Shown piece by piece: positions 15,201 through 24,339 of a stretch of 64,000 nt of DNA. Within the stretch, counting starts at the first letter, position 1. The number at the start of each line of letters is the position of its first letter. Both the position numbers and the translations under genes were made by a program. The notes below the pieces were generated by a model that was not told where the DNA came from, made no database searches, and saw only the letters and a list, made by a program, of their open reading frames with translations. The stretch is from Pseudoalteromonas haloplanktis ATCC 14393 (lineage in GTDB: Bacteria > Pseudomonadota > Gammaproteobacteria > Enterobacterales > Alteromonadaceae): positions 248,001-312,000 of the forward strand of contig NZ_AHCA01000002.1 of the NCBI RefSeq assembly GCF_000238355.1, in the 5' to 3' direction.

Positions 15201-18001
15201 TGAAAAACCTATACGGCCTCAGTAAGTTGGCATTATTAAATACCGCAGGTTACGCCAAGTGTGTTATTCCACTTGATAAAAGCAGCTCAATTTGTGCGCC
15301 TAACAATACCGGTAAAAGCTCGGTCATAAACGCCCTACAGTTTCCCCTTATTAATGATTTACGCCTCACTGAATGGGACGGCCATGATTTAGACGAAACC
15401 CGTAAGTTTTATTTTTCATCTGATCAATCTTATATTTTACTCGAAGCCGATCTGCCCCACGGACCTGTGGTGATTGGGGTGGCAGGGCTTGGTAAAATTG
15501 CCGGTTACGCCCATCAGTTTTTTTGTTATCAAGGCAAACTTGACCTTGAGCAATATACACAAGGCAAAACCATCATTAAGTTCACTAAGCTGTTTAATCA
15601 CTTAAAAGAGCAAGGGTTTAATCCGATTGAGCTTAAGGCCCAAGAGCTGAATGCCCTATTGACTGGCGGCGCAACGCCATTTGATGGCGACATTAACTTA
15701 AAAATGATCCCGCTCAACAATGTGCAAGACTCGGCCATCTATAAAGAAATTTTCCGCCGTATTTTGAACTTACATAAGCTCGGCGCAGCCGATGTAAAAC
15801 GCTTTATGTTACGCGTGTTTGAACGCCATATGTCAAACTCAAAAGTAGACTTTTACGAAGTGTGGCGTCGCTCTTTTGATAAAGTAAATCGGGCTAAGCG
15901 TGAATTAAAAGCCCTTGAATCAATGCAAGAACCAATTAGTGCGCTTGAATCAATGCTTGAAAACCAAACAGTGTTAAAAGGTAAGTTAGCGGCTTATGCA
16001 CCTAAAATAGATCAAGCTCTAATTGATTTTGATACTTATCAACAAGCTCAACTAGACGATCTGAATCTGGCACTTGAAGACATTGAACAGGAAAAGCACG
16101 AGTTTGAACAAAAACAACAACTGTATGTACAACAATCTCGTGATATTGAACGTAAGCAAACTCAAATTGAGCAATGGTTTTTAGATTTTAATGCTTTAAA
16201 AGCCGAGTTTGAATTGGTCAATAAAGCCACGTTAAAAGTCAGCCTTGCTCAGTTTAAGCAAGATTATGAGTCACTCTCGCACTCAATTAATAGTGCTCAA
16301 GGCCAAAGCTTACACACTCTTGATTACCGTATTAGCGAAACTCAAAAGCAAATTAAGAGCTTAAAGCTGCAACTTAAAAACCTTGAATTCAACTTATTTA
16401 CACGCATGCGTGAGGATTTATCGCTCAAAGAAGTCGAAGAAATTTCGCGTATTTTAAACCCTGATATTCTCTCGTTTGCAACCACCAGCAACGGTGATAT
16501 TACTATTACCGACGAAGATGCCTTTGGTGCGTTTTTAGAGCAATTATCAGAAAACGTAAAAGGCGGCATACTCACCCTACCCGGCGCAACGATTAAACTG
16601 AAAAAGCTCTCACCAGTACAAATGCAAAGTGGCGAAAATAAAGAGCAACTTACAGCGCAGTTAAATGCTCTTGAAAATTCATTGCAAGAATTTAAGCAAC
16701 AGCGAGACGTTGCGGCCAATGTGGCTGAGAAGCAAAAAGAAAAAGATACACTTTATGATGAGCTAATCAGTGCCGAAAGCGCGCTTAAACGCTTTGAACA
16801 ATTTGAAGTGATGCTGCAATCCGTTGATGCACAAGCCATGCTAAAAGAGCAATTACTAGCAGAGCGCGAGCAAGTTGATGATTACTTACAAGATATTCAA
16901 GCAAATAGTGGCTCAATTGCTGATAGACGCTCAATAATAAAATCTAAAAAAGAACTTATATCACGCCAAGCGGATCGTCTGCGCCAAGTAAAATCGGAGC
17001 GAATCGACCATACGCTTGATTTATACAGCGGAAAAGTCACGCCTTATATGATCGATATTCAGATCGACTTTGATAACTTAAGCGATTTAGTACATCACTT
17101 TAATAAGGACTGCCAAGAGCTACGTAATTTTGATATCAACGTACGTAATACCTATTTGCATATTTATAATGCCGGTATCACAAAGTTTGACAACGAAAAT
17201 GACGAATTTAGTAAATACCAAAAACTCATTAGTGCATTTCACAATATTGATAATGAACGCGATGCTGTTGAACGCCAAGCCCGTGTGGCCCTTACCGAAG
17301 TTGCAGCCACGATTAAAGGCCTACGTGAAGATTTAGACAGGCTACGTCGTGAAATGAACAGCTTTAACAAAGGTATTAGTCAGCACCGCATTTCAAACTT
17401 GCAAGCGTTTAAAATTAACGTGATCCCCCGCAAAATGTTGGTTGATAGCATTGACACGATCATCAGTACTTCAAGCCAGTTTGAGCAAGGTGACACTTTG
17501 GATTTACTCAGCCAAGAACCCTATAGCGAAACGGCAGTAAACGAAGCGAAAGATCACTTAATTAAACTTGCCTCTGATAAAGCAGGTTTAACCCTGACTG
17601 ATCTATTTGATATCCGTTTTGAAGTGGTGAATCGAGCTGGTGAAACTGAGCATTTTGAAAAAATAGATTCAGCCGGTTCAAATGGTACGCGGATCACCAT
17701 TAAATTATTGTGCGGTATGCTGTTTATTCGCTATTTATTAAGTGATCAAGAACAAAACTTATACCGTATACCTATATACATTGATGAAGCCGCAGACATC
17801 GATCCACAAAATCAAAAAGCGATTATTGAAACAGCCCTAAGCTTTGGTTTTGTGCCAATATTCGCCTCAGTGAAACCACAAATTAGTTGTGATTACATTG
17901 TGCCCATTCGCTCAGTTAAAGATGGTGCTCAAAACTGGGTGGATGAGAAAGATTGGATCGAAGTGGAGCATGACTCTCTCACTAAAAATACTGAAATATA
18001 G
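15200..18001 (+). CDS. mksB: SMC-like condensin ATPase MksB
   Basis: A 933-aa ATPase with a head-coiled coil-head layout. The Walker A region is CAPNNTGKSSVINALQFPL near residue 32. Long coiled coils run through about 220-400 and 480-720. The C-terminal head has SAGSNGTRITIKLLCGMLF (ABC-signature-like) and IPIYIDEAADIDPQNQKAI (Walker B). It is shorter than SMC (about 1200 aa) or MukB (about 1480), which matches MksB of the MukBEF-like family. The complex should compact or segregate chromosomal DNA. No MksG/JetD nuclease gene follows, so a Wadjet plasmid-defence role is not supported. Confidence 0.87.
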   Translation: MKNLYGLSKLALLNTAGYAKCVIPLDKSSSICAPNNTGKSSVINALQFPLINDLRLTEWDGHDLDETRKFYFSSDQSYILLEADLPHGPVVIGVAGLGKIAGYAHQFFCYQGKLDLEQYTQGKTIIKFTKLFNHLKEQGFNPIELKAQELNALLTGGATPFDGDINLKMIPLNNVQDSAIYKEIFRRILNLHKLGAADVKRFMLRVFERHMSNSKVDFYEVWRRSFDKVNRAKRELKALESMQEPISALESMLENQTVLKGKLAAYAPKIDQALIDFDTYQQAQLDDLNLALEDIEQEKHEFEQKQQLYVQQSRDIERKQTQIEQWFLDFNALKAEFELVNKATLKVSLAQFKQDYESLSHSINSAQGQSLHTLDYRISETQKQIKSLKLQLKNLEFNLFTRMREDLSLKEVEEISRILNPDILSFATTSNGDITITDEDAFGAFLEQLSENVKGGILTLPGATIKLKKLSPVQMQSGENKEQLTAQLNALENSLQEFKQQRDVAANVAEKQKEKDTLYDELISAESALKRFEQFEVMLQSVDAQAMLKEQLLAEREQVDDYLQDIQANSGSIADRRSIIKSKKELISRQADRLRQVKSERIDHTLDLYSGKVTPYMIDIQIDFDNLSDLVHHFNKDCQELRNFDINVRNTYLHIYNAGITKFDNENDEFSKYQKLISAFHNIDNERDAVERQARVALTEVAATIKGLREDLDRLRREMNSFNKGISQHRISNLQAFKINVIPRKMLVDSIDTIISTSSQFEQGDTLDLLSQEPYSETAVNEAKDHLIKLASDKAGLTLTDLFDIRFEVVNRAGETEHFEKIDSAGSNGTRITIKLLCGMLFIRYLLSDQEQNLYRIPIYIDEAADIDPQNQKAIIETALSFGFVPIFASVKPQISCDYIVPIRSVKDGAQNWVDEKDWIEVEHDSLTKNTEI

Positions 18002-18030
18002 GGCATAGTTAATTCACTATTCAGTAATCT

Positions 18031-18055
18031 GCAACTAAAATGACAGTTTAGTTGC
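18031..18055 (+). terminator. Putative terminator after the mks operon
   Basis: Perfect 9-bp inverted repeat GCAACTAAA / TTTAGTTGC with a 7-nt loop, 30 bp after the mksB stop. The following TATTGCTATATTTT is only moderately T-rich. Confidence 0.6.
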
Positions 18056-18176
18056 TATTGCTATATTTTATTGAACTTAGTTTGAAAAATAGCAGTAAAA
18101 ATATATTAAGTTGAATTATTTTTATGTTATGTTATCAAACAAGTAGCTATATATATTTTGCCAAGGAGCAAACACC

Positions 18177-18725
18177 ATGAAAAACTTACTAATTGCCGCA
18201 GCAGTCCTTATGCTAGCAGCCTGTGCAAAAACACCAGATGTTGATTATGATAAATCAGTTGATTTTAGCAACTACAAAACATTTGCTTGGTTTCCACAAG
18301 CGACATTAGCAAACGCGGGTAACTATCAAATTAGTCCGTTAATGGAGCAGCGTGTTCGTGAAGCGGTAAATACCCAATTACAAGCGCAAGGTATGACATT
18401 AGCAGACACAGCTACTGCCGACGTATTACTTAACTACCATGCATCTGTAGATACAAAAATTGACGTGGATACATTTAATGTTGGTTACGGCGCTCAGTGG
18501 AACTATTGGGGGATGGGCTATAATACGCAAACTACAACGCGTGAATATGATGTAGGTACTTTAGTACTTGATGTTGTTGACCGTGCTTCAAACCAGCTAG
18601 TATGGCGTGGTGCTCGTGAAGGTCGTTTACAAAAGAAACAATCTCCAGAAGAGCGTAACGAAGCAGTAAAAGAAGCCGTAGCGACAATTCTTTCTGGCTT
18701 CCCGCCTGAAAAACTTGCAAAATAA
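18177..18725 (+). CDS. DUF4136-type lipoprotein
   Basis: A 182-aa lipoprotein. The signal peptide ends in LMLAACAKTPD, with the lipobox cysteine at residue 16. The mature part begins VDYDKSVDFSNYKTFAWFP, the typical opening of DUF4136 proteins, and continues with LDVVDRASNQLVWRGAREG, also family-typical. Residue 17 is Ala, not Asp, so outer-membrane sorting is expected. Its function is unknown; the family is widespread in marine bacteria. It has a good AAGGAG ribosome site and a strong terminator, so it is a single-gene unit. Confidence 0.88.
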   Translation: MKNLLIAAAVLMLAACAKTPDVDYDKSVDFSNYKTFAWFPQATLANAGNYQISPLMEQRVREAVNTQLQAQGMTLADTATADVLLNYHASVDTKIDVDTFNVGYGAQWNYWGMGYNTQTTTREYDVGTLVLDVVDRASNQLVWRGAREGRLQKKQSPEERNEAVKEAVATILSGFPPEKLAK

Positions 18726-18743
18726 TCTGCTATAAATAATTTT

Positions 18744-18772
18744 AAAAGCTCACTGTTTGGTGAGCTTTTTTG
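18744..18772 (+). terminator. Rho-independent terminator of the DUF4136 gene
   Basis: 10-bp stem AAAAGCTCAC / GTGAGCTTTT, 6-nt loop, followed by a T run. It lies 19 bp after the stop codon. Confidence 0.9.
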
Positions 18773-18797
18773 TGCCAAAATTTTATTTTAGGTGCTT

Positions 18798-18959
18798 ATA
18801 CCAATCGGCTTAAATATTTAACCATTCTAGCGGGCTAAATAAAGCGCTAACAGCGTTAGTAATTTTTCAAGTAGAACAACTACATGTCAAAATTTCTGCC
18901 TTGTTATCACTGTATTTACCTGTCGCTATAAGTGGTCAGTAACTTAAGACGATTGGTAT
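18798..18959. mobile_element. MITE-like repeat element, 162 bp with 16-bp terminal inverted repeats
   Basis: The element begins ATACCAATCGGCTTAA and ends TTAAGACGATTGGTAT. Reverse-complementing the end gives ATACCAATCGTCTTAA, so 15 of 16 terminal positions match. It carries no open frame and sits in the gap between a terminator and the 3' end of msrA. No clear target-site duplication was seen. The structure is that of a non-autonomous miniature element or large palindromic repeat; other genomic copies cannot be checked from this window. Confidence 0.7.
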
Positions 18960-19009
18960 CATATTAAGCGTGATATGTTAAAGCAGATATGAAGTTAAGA
19001 TCTATTACA

Positions 19010-19507
19010 TTAGTTTTTGTATTTATGTAGTAAAACTCGTGGAATATGACAGTAGTCATCGGGGAAGTGCGTTAAACGGTCTTGATGCTCTAAATCGCTT
19101 GCTACGTAATTGGTTAAAGGAAGTACTTCGACCACAATTTTAGCAGCATCGTGTCGCTTGTTAATATAATCGCGTGCTGTGGCTAAGTGTGTTGGCTGTT
19201 TACTGTAAATAGCAGTACGGTACTTAGGTCCAATATCATCCCCTTGCTTGTTAATACTATAGGGATCAATAATTTCAAAGAAATAACTGATCAACGTATG
19301 CAGCTCTACCTTATTGGTATCAAACACCACAAGTACACATTCAGCATAACCATCATAATCCCCCGCTGTCGTGTTGCTTGCCCCATTAGCACGACCAGCT
19401 TCAGTGCTTATCACACCAGGTAAATGCTTAATAAACTCTTGTACACCCCATAAGCAACCACCGGCAAAATATACGGTTTCAAAATCAGTATTATTAACAA
19501 TATTCAT
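19010..19507 (-). CDS. msrA: Peptide methionine sulfoxide reductase MsrA
   Basis: Reduces methionine-S-sulfoxide in proteins. The 165-aa protein has the catalytic cysteine in VYFAGGCLWGVQEF; the usual GCFWG has Phe changed to Leu. Further family blocks are DYDGYAECVLVVFDTNKV and a DPYSINKQGDDIGPKYRTAIY-type block around residue 95, which correspond to the DPT-x-x-N-x-QG-x-D-x-G-x-x-YR motif. The usual GYAGG after the catalytic site is replaced by GRANGAS, so it is a divergent MsrA. The ATG at 19507 is chosen over a TTG three codons upstream. No MsrB is fused or adjacent. Confidence 0.87.
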   Translation of the reverse strand: MNIVNNTDFETVYFAGGCLWGVQEFIKHLPGVISTEAGRANGASNTTAGDYDGYAECVLVVFDTNKVELHTLISYFFEIIDPYSINKQGDDIGPKYRTAIYSKQPTHLATARDYINKRHDAAKIVVEVLPLTNYVASDLEHQDRLTHFPDDYCHIPRVLLHKYKN

Positions 19508-19708
19508 AGAGTACAACCTAGCTAGTGTTTAGCAGAATTAAGAGTGAACAGCCACTGAGAGCATGTGATTAGCAAATGCAATTTTTTCTCAATCAGATAC
19601 AATAGCGCCCTATTTTAATCACGTGCTAACAATGTACTCAATAATAAAATATCTGACGTACTTAACTGCACAACTAGAACAATAGTATAAGCGCAAAGAG
19701 ATTTTAAC

Positions 19709-21565
19709 GTGATCAAACCTGTACACCTAGCATTACCTACCTTGTTATGTAGTTTTTCAACATTAACATTAGCAACCGAGCAAAAAAACAATACCGATGA
19801 GATTGAACAAATCGCAGTGCATGCTTCAGCCACGGCCAATCAACTTCCCGTTGGTACATTTGATGCCCCTGTGTCTAACTTAGAATATGATCCGCGAGTT
19901 GATTTACAATCTCGTAATATGGCCGAAGCACAAGCGGATGTGACTATCCGTGGCGGTATTTTTGAAAACACCGGCTTTCGGGTAGGCAGTGCAACTTTAT
20001 TCGACCCACAATCAGGTCATTATTTTGCTGAGATCCCTATTGCACCGCAAATGCTAGATACCGCAGATATTTTTACTGGTGTCGAAAATGCCCTGTATGG
20101 TGTAAATAGTTCAGTTGGTACGGTATCGTTTGGTTGGACGCCTATTAATACTGGTGGCAGCGTGTCATTAGGTACGGGTAATAACGACTTTAATTTACAA
20201 AGCATCAATGCTGGAGTCAGTGTGCCACTTGCAGGCAAATCTGATTGGCAGTTAGGTTTTCAAGGTGACTACGCGCACTCGCAAAGTGACGGCACAATAG
20301 ACAATGGCGATCATGACTTTACCCGTGCATCTGGCCGAGTGCAATTAACTGGCCCACAATCACAAACAGACTTATTTTATGGCTCGCAGCAAAAGTTTTT
20401 TGGTTGGCCAAACTTGTACACACCATTTGGGGTAAACGAAACCGAAGATCTGGATACGCAATTATTTATCCTTAACCATAAGCAAGGCTATGCTAAACAG
20501 AGTGCGTTTGAAATATCCGCTTATTATCGCAAAAATGATGACCATTATATTTACTCACGTGAAAACCCCAGCGCATTTGAAGCATTTCATCAAACACAGG
20601 TAAAATCTCTCGCGCTATCAGGCCGCCATAACAATACTGATTCATTTGCAATAAATTACTCCGCGCAATATATGGAGGATTTGATTGAATCAACCACGCT
20701 TGAAAATAACTTTACCTCGCGTAATTATTATAAATTAAGTGTGTTACCAGAATATCAAACCGCCATTGCAGCTAACCAATTAGTGACTATTCGCTTAGGG
20801 GCTGCTTTTGATGACACGAATAGAGATGACTCACAATTTTCACTGCTTGGGGATCTTAACTGGCGGACTCAAAATAATGATGGCGCAGAGCGCACAGTGT
20901 ACTTATCGTTTGCTCAGGCAAGTCAAGTAGCCGGATACACCGCTATTGGTGGCAGTGAATCAGGTGGGTTATTTAGAAGTAACTATAATCTTGAGCGCGA
21001 AACCACTCAAAACCTAGAGCTTGGTTTATTACTTGAACAGCAATCTTGGCGCTTAGATTCAGCTATTTTTTACCGCCAAGATGAAAATCTTACTGATTGG
21101 ACCTACAGCTACAGCTCTACTTCTGCCCGCGCCGCTAACCCAGTTGATATAGACACCGCAGGCATTGAGTTTTTAGCAACTAAACATTTTGATACTATTG
21201 AGCTTATTAGCAGTTACACGTATCTGCATAAATCAGAAAGTTATGGCGCAGCAGATATCGATGCCAGTTTTTATGCCTTGAATTTTCCTGATCACCGTAT
21301 CACACTTGGTGCTGTTTGGCAGCCTATGGATGTGCTTGAATTTAGAATTGATAACGAATGGCGTAAACAACATGAAAATGTATTAAGAAACGGTGATGAT
21401 GAAGCGTTATTTACACATCTCACATTAAAAATAACCCCGCCAACACTTGATAACTTATTTATCACACTATCAGCTGATAACCTATGGGGCGAAGCATTTG
21501 AAGAGATCCCCGGCACACCAGGGCGTGGTGAACAATACACTTTGAGTGCAACTTATAGCTGGTAA
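19709..21565 (+). CDS. TonB-dependent outer-membrane receptor
   Basis: A 618-aa receptor with a GTG start behind AAAGAG. The signal peptide (FSTLTLAT region) is followed by a plug with IEQIAVHASA, DVTIRGGIFENTGFRVG, LDTADIFTGVENALYGVN and NSSVGTVSF. The barrel ends with NLFITLSADNLWGEAFEEIP and a C-terminal SATYSW, whose terminal aromatic residue is typical of BAM substrates. The length is that of small receptors such as the BtuB/vitamin or heme type. No Fur box or cobalamin riboswitch was found upstream, so the ligand is unknown. Confidence 0.87.
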   Translation: MIKPVHLALPTLLCSFSTLTLATEQKNNTDEIEQIAVHASATANQLPVGTFDAPVSNLEYDPRVDLQSRNMAEAQADVTIRGGIFENTGFRVGSATLFDPQSGHYFAEIPIAPQMLDTADIFTGVENALYGVNSSVGTVSFGWTPINTGGSVSLGTGNNDFNLQSINAGVSVPLAGKSDWQLGFQGDYAHSQSDGTIDNGDHDFTRASGRVQLTGPQSQTDLFYGSQQKFFGWPNLYTPFGVNETEDLDTQLFILNHKQGYAKQSAFEISAYYRKNDDHYIYSRENPSAFEAFHQTQVKSLALSGRHNNTDSFAINYSAQYMEDLIESTTLENNFTSRNYYKLSVLPEYQTAIAANQLVTIRLGAAFDDTNRDDSQFSLLGDLNWRTQNNDGAERTVYLSFAQASQVAGYTAIGGSESGGLFRSNYNLERETTQNLELGLLLEQQSWRLDSAIFYRQDENLTDWTYSYSSTSARAANPVDIDTAGIEFLATKHFDTIELISSYTYLHKSESYGAADIDASFYALNFPDHRITLGAVWQPMDVLEFRIDNEWRKQHENVLRNGDDEALFTHLTLKITPPTLDNLFITLSADNLWGEAFEEIPGTPGRGEQYTLSATYSW

Positions 21566-21808
21566 TCAACTAATTGATATTAGTAACAAAATAAGTCGCA
21601 TTTAAAGTCTATGCTAGCAAACGCTTTTTTAGTTCGTTTTTATTCAACACTGCCTATCCTAAATTTTTTATATAGATTAATTATAGGCAGTTACACAGAT
21701 TTAATATCAGCCTCAAGCAAAACAGAAAAACTCAACGTGGTAACACTTACCATGAAAAGATATTGAGTCTATAGCTTTTTCGTAGTCTTGCATTGCTCCA
21801 TATTCACA

Positions 21809-22609
21809 TCATTTATGATAGTTATAACTTGCGATTTTTTTGTTCACTTTTTCATGAAATGAATTTGACAATTCTTGAAGCTTTTTTTCTTCTATATAAA
21901 AAACATCTAAGTAGTATATTTTATCAGTAACTTTAAAGCTGGCTTTTTGCGGACCTTCGAACTCTATATTTAAACCTAAACGCTTCAAAGTTAAAGTATC
22001 ATAACTAAACAGAACAGCGTTTCTTTTAAACTCAGGCATCATACCTAATACCGTTATAACCAAATCAACATCTGTCACAGTGCGAAAATATTCGTATTCT
22101 GCTAATTGCCATTCTTTAATTATTTTAGCTAAAGCTTCATTTTCATCAATCCCAAAAATGAAAAACAAAACTTTTATAAAAAAGCTATGGGACTTAGGTT
22201 GATAATAAAAATGCTGAAAACCTGAACCATGCCAACCTATAATTGAGTTTTTGGTAACTAAAACATAATGCGATGCTGTTGCTATATAATTAGCGCATGA
22301 AGAAGCACACTGCCCTTTTACGACGACCTTTAAATGATATTCCTTAACAAGTTTTCCAATTTCCATACCTGCAAAAACATCACCACCTCCACTGTTGATT
22401 TCTAGCGTTTTATAATCCTTAGGGTGTTTTTCTAATAACTCTTTTAACTTTTCTAAGTTGACTTCATTTGTCGAGCCAATGAACTCAATTGTTGAGTCAT
22501 TAATCGCAACAACAGAAGAACTAATATCATCCTCTAAATTCGCTGTTGAGCCACAACCAAAGATTAACAATATAAAAATTAAGAACGAATATTTCAGATT
22601 AAACACCAT
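21809..22609 (-). CDS. ClpP/crotonase-fold predicted lipoprotein (serine protease-like)
   Basis: A 266-aa protein with a lipoprotein signal (LIFILLIFGCGSTAN; lipobox Cys at 19). The core resembles periplasmic ClpP-like proteins: LEINSGGGDVFAGMEIGKLV near residue 70, KGQCASSCANYIATASHYV near residue 100 with the candidate nucleophile Ser in SSC, and IIGWHGSGFQHF with the candidate catalytic His. The C-terminal half is unfamiliar. It is more AT-rich than most neighbours, which may mean recent acquisition. Function is unknown; such proteins are annotated as 'ATP-dependent Clp protease proteolytic subunit-related'. A heptamer array lies 53 bp before the start. Confidence 0.75.
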   Translation of the reverse strand: MVFNLKYSFLIFILLIFGCGSTANLEDDISSSVVAINDSTIEFIGSTNEVNLEKLKELLEKHPKDYKTLEINSGGGDVFAGMEIGKLVKEYHLKVVVKGQCASSCANYIATASHYVLVTKNSIIGWHGSGFQHFYYQPKSHSFFIKVLFFIFGIDENEALAKIIKEWQLAEYEYFRTVTDVDLVITVLGMMPEFKRNAVLFSYDTLTLKRLGLNIEFEGPQKASFKVTDKIYYLDVFYIEEKKLQELSNSFHEKVNKKIASYNYHK

Positions 22610-22661
22610 CGTTTATAGCTGCACCCACACTCATCAGCTACAAAATATACAATTTATATTT

Positions 22662-22694
22662 ACAACTTACAACTTACAACTTACAACTTACAAC
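22662..22694. repeat. Heptanucleotide tandem array, ACAACTT x4.7
   Basis: Four perfect copies of ACAACTT and a partial fifth, between the divergent-side start of the ClpP-like gene and the 3' end of the YkgJ gene. Confidence 0.93.
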
Positions 22695-22772
22695 AACTTT
22701 AATGGACAAAAAAACATACAAAAACCTCAAAGTTAATGCCTAAATTCGTCTACTTGTCGAAGTAAAAATATA

Positions 22773-23036
22773 TCATGTCATCTGTTCAAGTTCAGTGATC
22801 AACTGCAATGCTTGCGCGTTGCTGGTACCACATACATCAATTGTTGCAGTAAAATCACTACACACTTTCGGCCGACTTTCATCACCAAACAACTTACATA
22901 AATTATTGTTATCTAACTGAATACAGCGTTCTCCCGCTTTTTTACCCTGTGGCATTCCTGGGATTGGCGAGCTGATACTCGGCGCTATACAACATGCGCC
23001 ACAACCCAACCGACAAGCCATTGTTGATGTGTTCAT
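22773..23036 (-). CDS. YkgJ family cysteine-cluster protein
   Basis: An 87-aa cytosolic protein with eight cysteines. The N-terminal CRLGCGACCIAP and later ERCIQLDNNNLCKLFG and KVCSDFTATIDVCG fit the YkgJ family, thought to bind a Zn or Fe ion or an Fe-S cluster. The function of the family is not established. It is divergent from the RND adaptor gene with about 127 bp between starts. Confidence 0.85.
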   Translation of the reverse strand: MNTSTMACRLGCGACCIAPSISSPIPGMPQGKKAGERCIQLDNNNLCKLFGDESRPKVCSDFTATIDVCGTSNAQALQLITELEQMT

Positions 23037-23163
23037 AATTCGCCCCTTTTGTGATTTATTTCATCAATATGTTAATTGTGTAATGACTTGTTACATCTTC
23101 ATACGCCTTGTAAACACTTTCTTCATTATACTCACAACGTCACCAAATTATGAGGAAAGCCCT

Positions 23164-24336
23164 GTGGCTACTAAAAAACAAATCATGTTACCTATTGCCG
23201 TGTTAATCGCGGGTGTAGGTCTCGCGGTTGCGTTTTCAGCAATGAAACAACCGCCTGAAGAAAAACCAGCACAAGATACACGCCCATTGGTCTCTGTTAA
23301 TCCTGTTCACCTTGATGCAATTTCCTTAGACGTTAAATCGTATGGGGTTGTAAAAGCAAAAGATCACACCCCATTGGTTGCACAAGTGAGTGGCCAAGTA
23401 GTGTTTGTCTCTGAACAATTCGTCCAAGGTGGTTTTGTTAAGCAAGGGGATATTCTAGCACGAATAGATCCAAATGATTATGAAGCGGCGTTAATTGAAG
23501 CGCAAGCTGGGTTGGCGCAAGCAAGCTCGGACTTAGAGATTGAACGCGCACAAGCACATGTAGCACAGGCTGAATGGGACCGTATAAAAGACGATTCAAA
23601 CCAAATGATCCCATCACAATTATATTTACGCAAACCGCAGTTAGCAGAAAAACTTGCTCGCTATCGCGCAGCGCAAGCATCCGAAAAACGTGCCAAGCGA
23701 AATTTAGAGCGCACTTATATTAAGGCACCGTATGATGCGATTATTTCTGAACGGGCAATTAGTTTAGGTAGTGTTGTTAACCCCGGTAGCCAGTTTGGCG
23801 CCTTAAGTTCAACTTTAGTTGCTGAAATTCGTCTGCCAGTGGCTGATAAAGAACTGCAATATTTAACTAACAGCGGTATCGGCGCAAACGTTACGCTCAA
23901 TGCTGACTACGCTGGCAAGCCGACAACCTGGCAAGCTAAAATTGTGCGCAGTGAAGGCGTTATCGATCAAAAAAGTCGAATGAGTTATTTAGTAGCACAA
24001 GTGAATACCCCTTATGCCAGTGAACAGCCACTGCGCTTTGGCTCTTATATCAATGCCACTATTTCAGGGCGTGAACTAGATAATGCGATTATCGTTCCTC
24101 ATCACTTAGTGAAAAACGGCAAAATCGCAGTAATGAATGATGATTTAACACTTTCGTTTAAACCTCTTAATATTATTAGAGAACAAAATGGCATGGTTAT
24201 CGCGTCACAAGGTTTAAATGATGGTGAGCAATTGATCACATCTGCTTTAGATTTCCCAACCGAAGGCATGCAAGTCAAACTAAATAATGCTGATAAGCCT
24301 GCTGGTGCAACGCAACTTGCGTTGAAAGAGGAATAA
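23164..24336 (+). CDS. RND efflux periplasmic adaptor (membrane fusion protein)
   Basis: A 390-aa periplasmic adaptor linking an RND pump to an outer-membrane channel. The N-terminus KQIMLPIAVLIAGVGLAVAF is a membrane anchor or signal. Then come the lipoyl-like half-motifs (VAQVSGQVVFVSEQF and RTYIKAPYDAIISER), an alpha-hairpin about residues 110-165, and a beta-barrel region. The open frame starts at 23029, but the GTG at 23164 with an upstream GAGGAAAG gives a normal N-terminus and is chosen. The permease begins 4 bp after its stop. No outer-membrane factor gene is adjacent, so TolC is probably shared. Confidence 0.9.
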   Translation: MATKKQIMLPIAVLIAGVGLAVAFSAMKQPPEEKPAQDTRPLVSVNPVHLDAISLDVKSYGVVKAKDHTPLVAQVSGQVVFVSEQFVQGGFVKQGDILARIDPNDYEAALIEAQAGLAQASSDLEIERAQAHVAQAEWDRIKDDSNQMIPSQLYLRKPQLAEKLARYRAAQASEKRAKRNLERTYIKAPYDAIISERAISLGSVVNPGSQFGALSSTLVAEIRLPVADKELQYLTNSGIGANVTLNADYAGKPTTWQAKIVRSEGVIDQKSRMSYLVAQVNTPYASEQPLRFGSYINATISGRELDNAIIVPHHLVKNGKIAVMNDDLTLSFKPLNIIREQNGMVIASQGLNDGEQLITSALDFPTEGMQVKLNNADKPAGATQLALKEE

Positions 24337-24339
24337 GTC

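Noticed and set aside
13360..18001. Wadjet (JetABCD) plasmid-defence system
   Set aside because: The first three genes fit the general plan, but no JetD/MksG gene is present and the operon closes with a hairpin. MksBEF is the simpler reading.
19517..19708. Cobalamin riboswitch before the second TonB receptor
   Set aside because: No B12-box-like sequence could be found in the 190-bp leader.
22458..22736. 92-aa open frame spanning the ACAACTT array
   Set aside because: It runs antisense into the ClpP-like gene and its tail is repeat-encoded (YNLQLTT units). No ribosome site.
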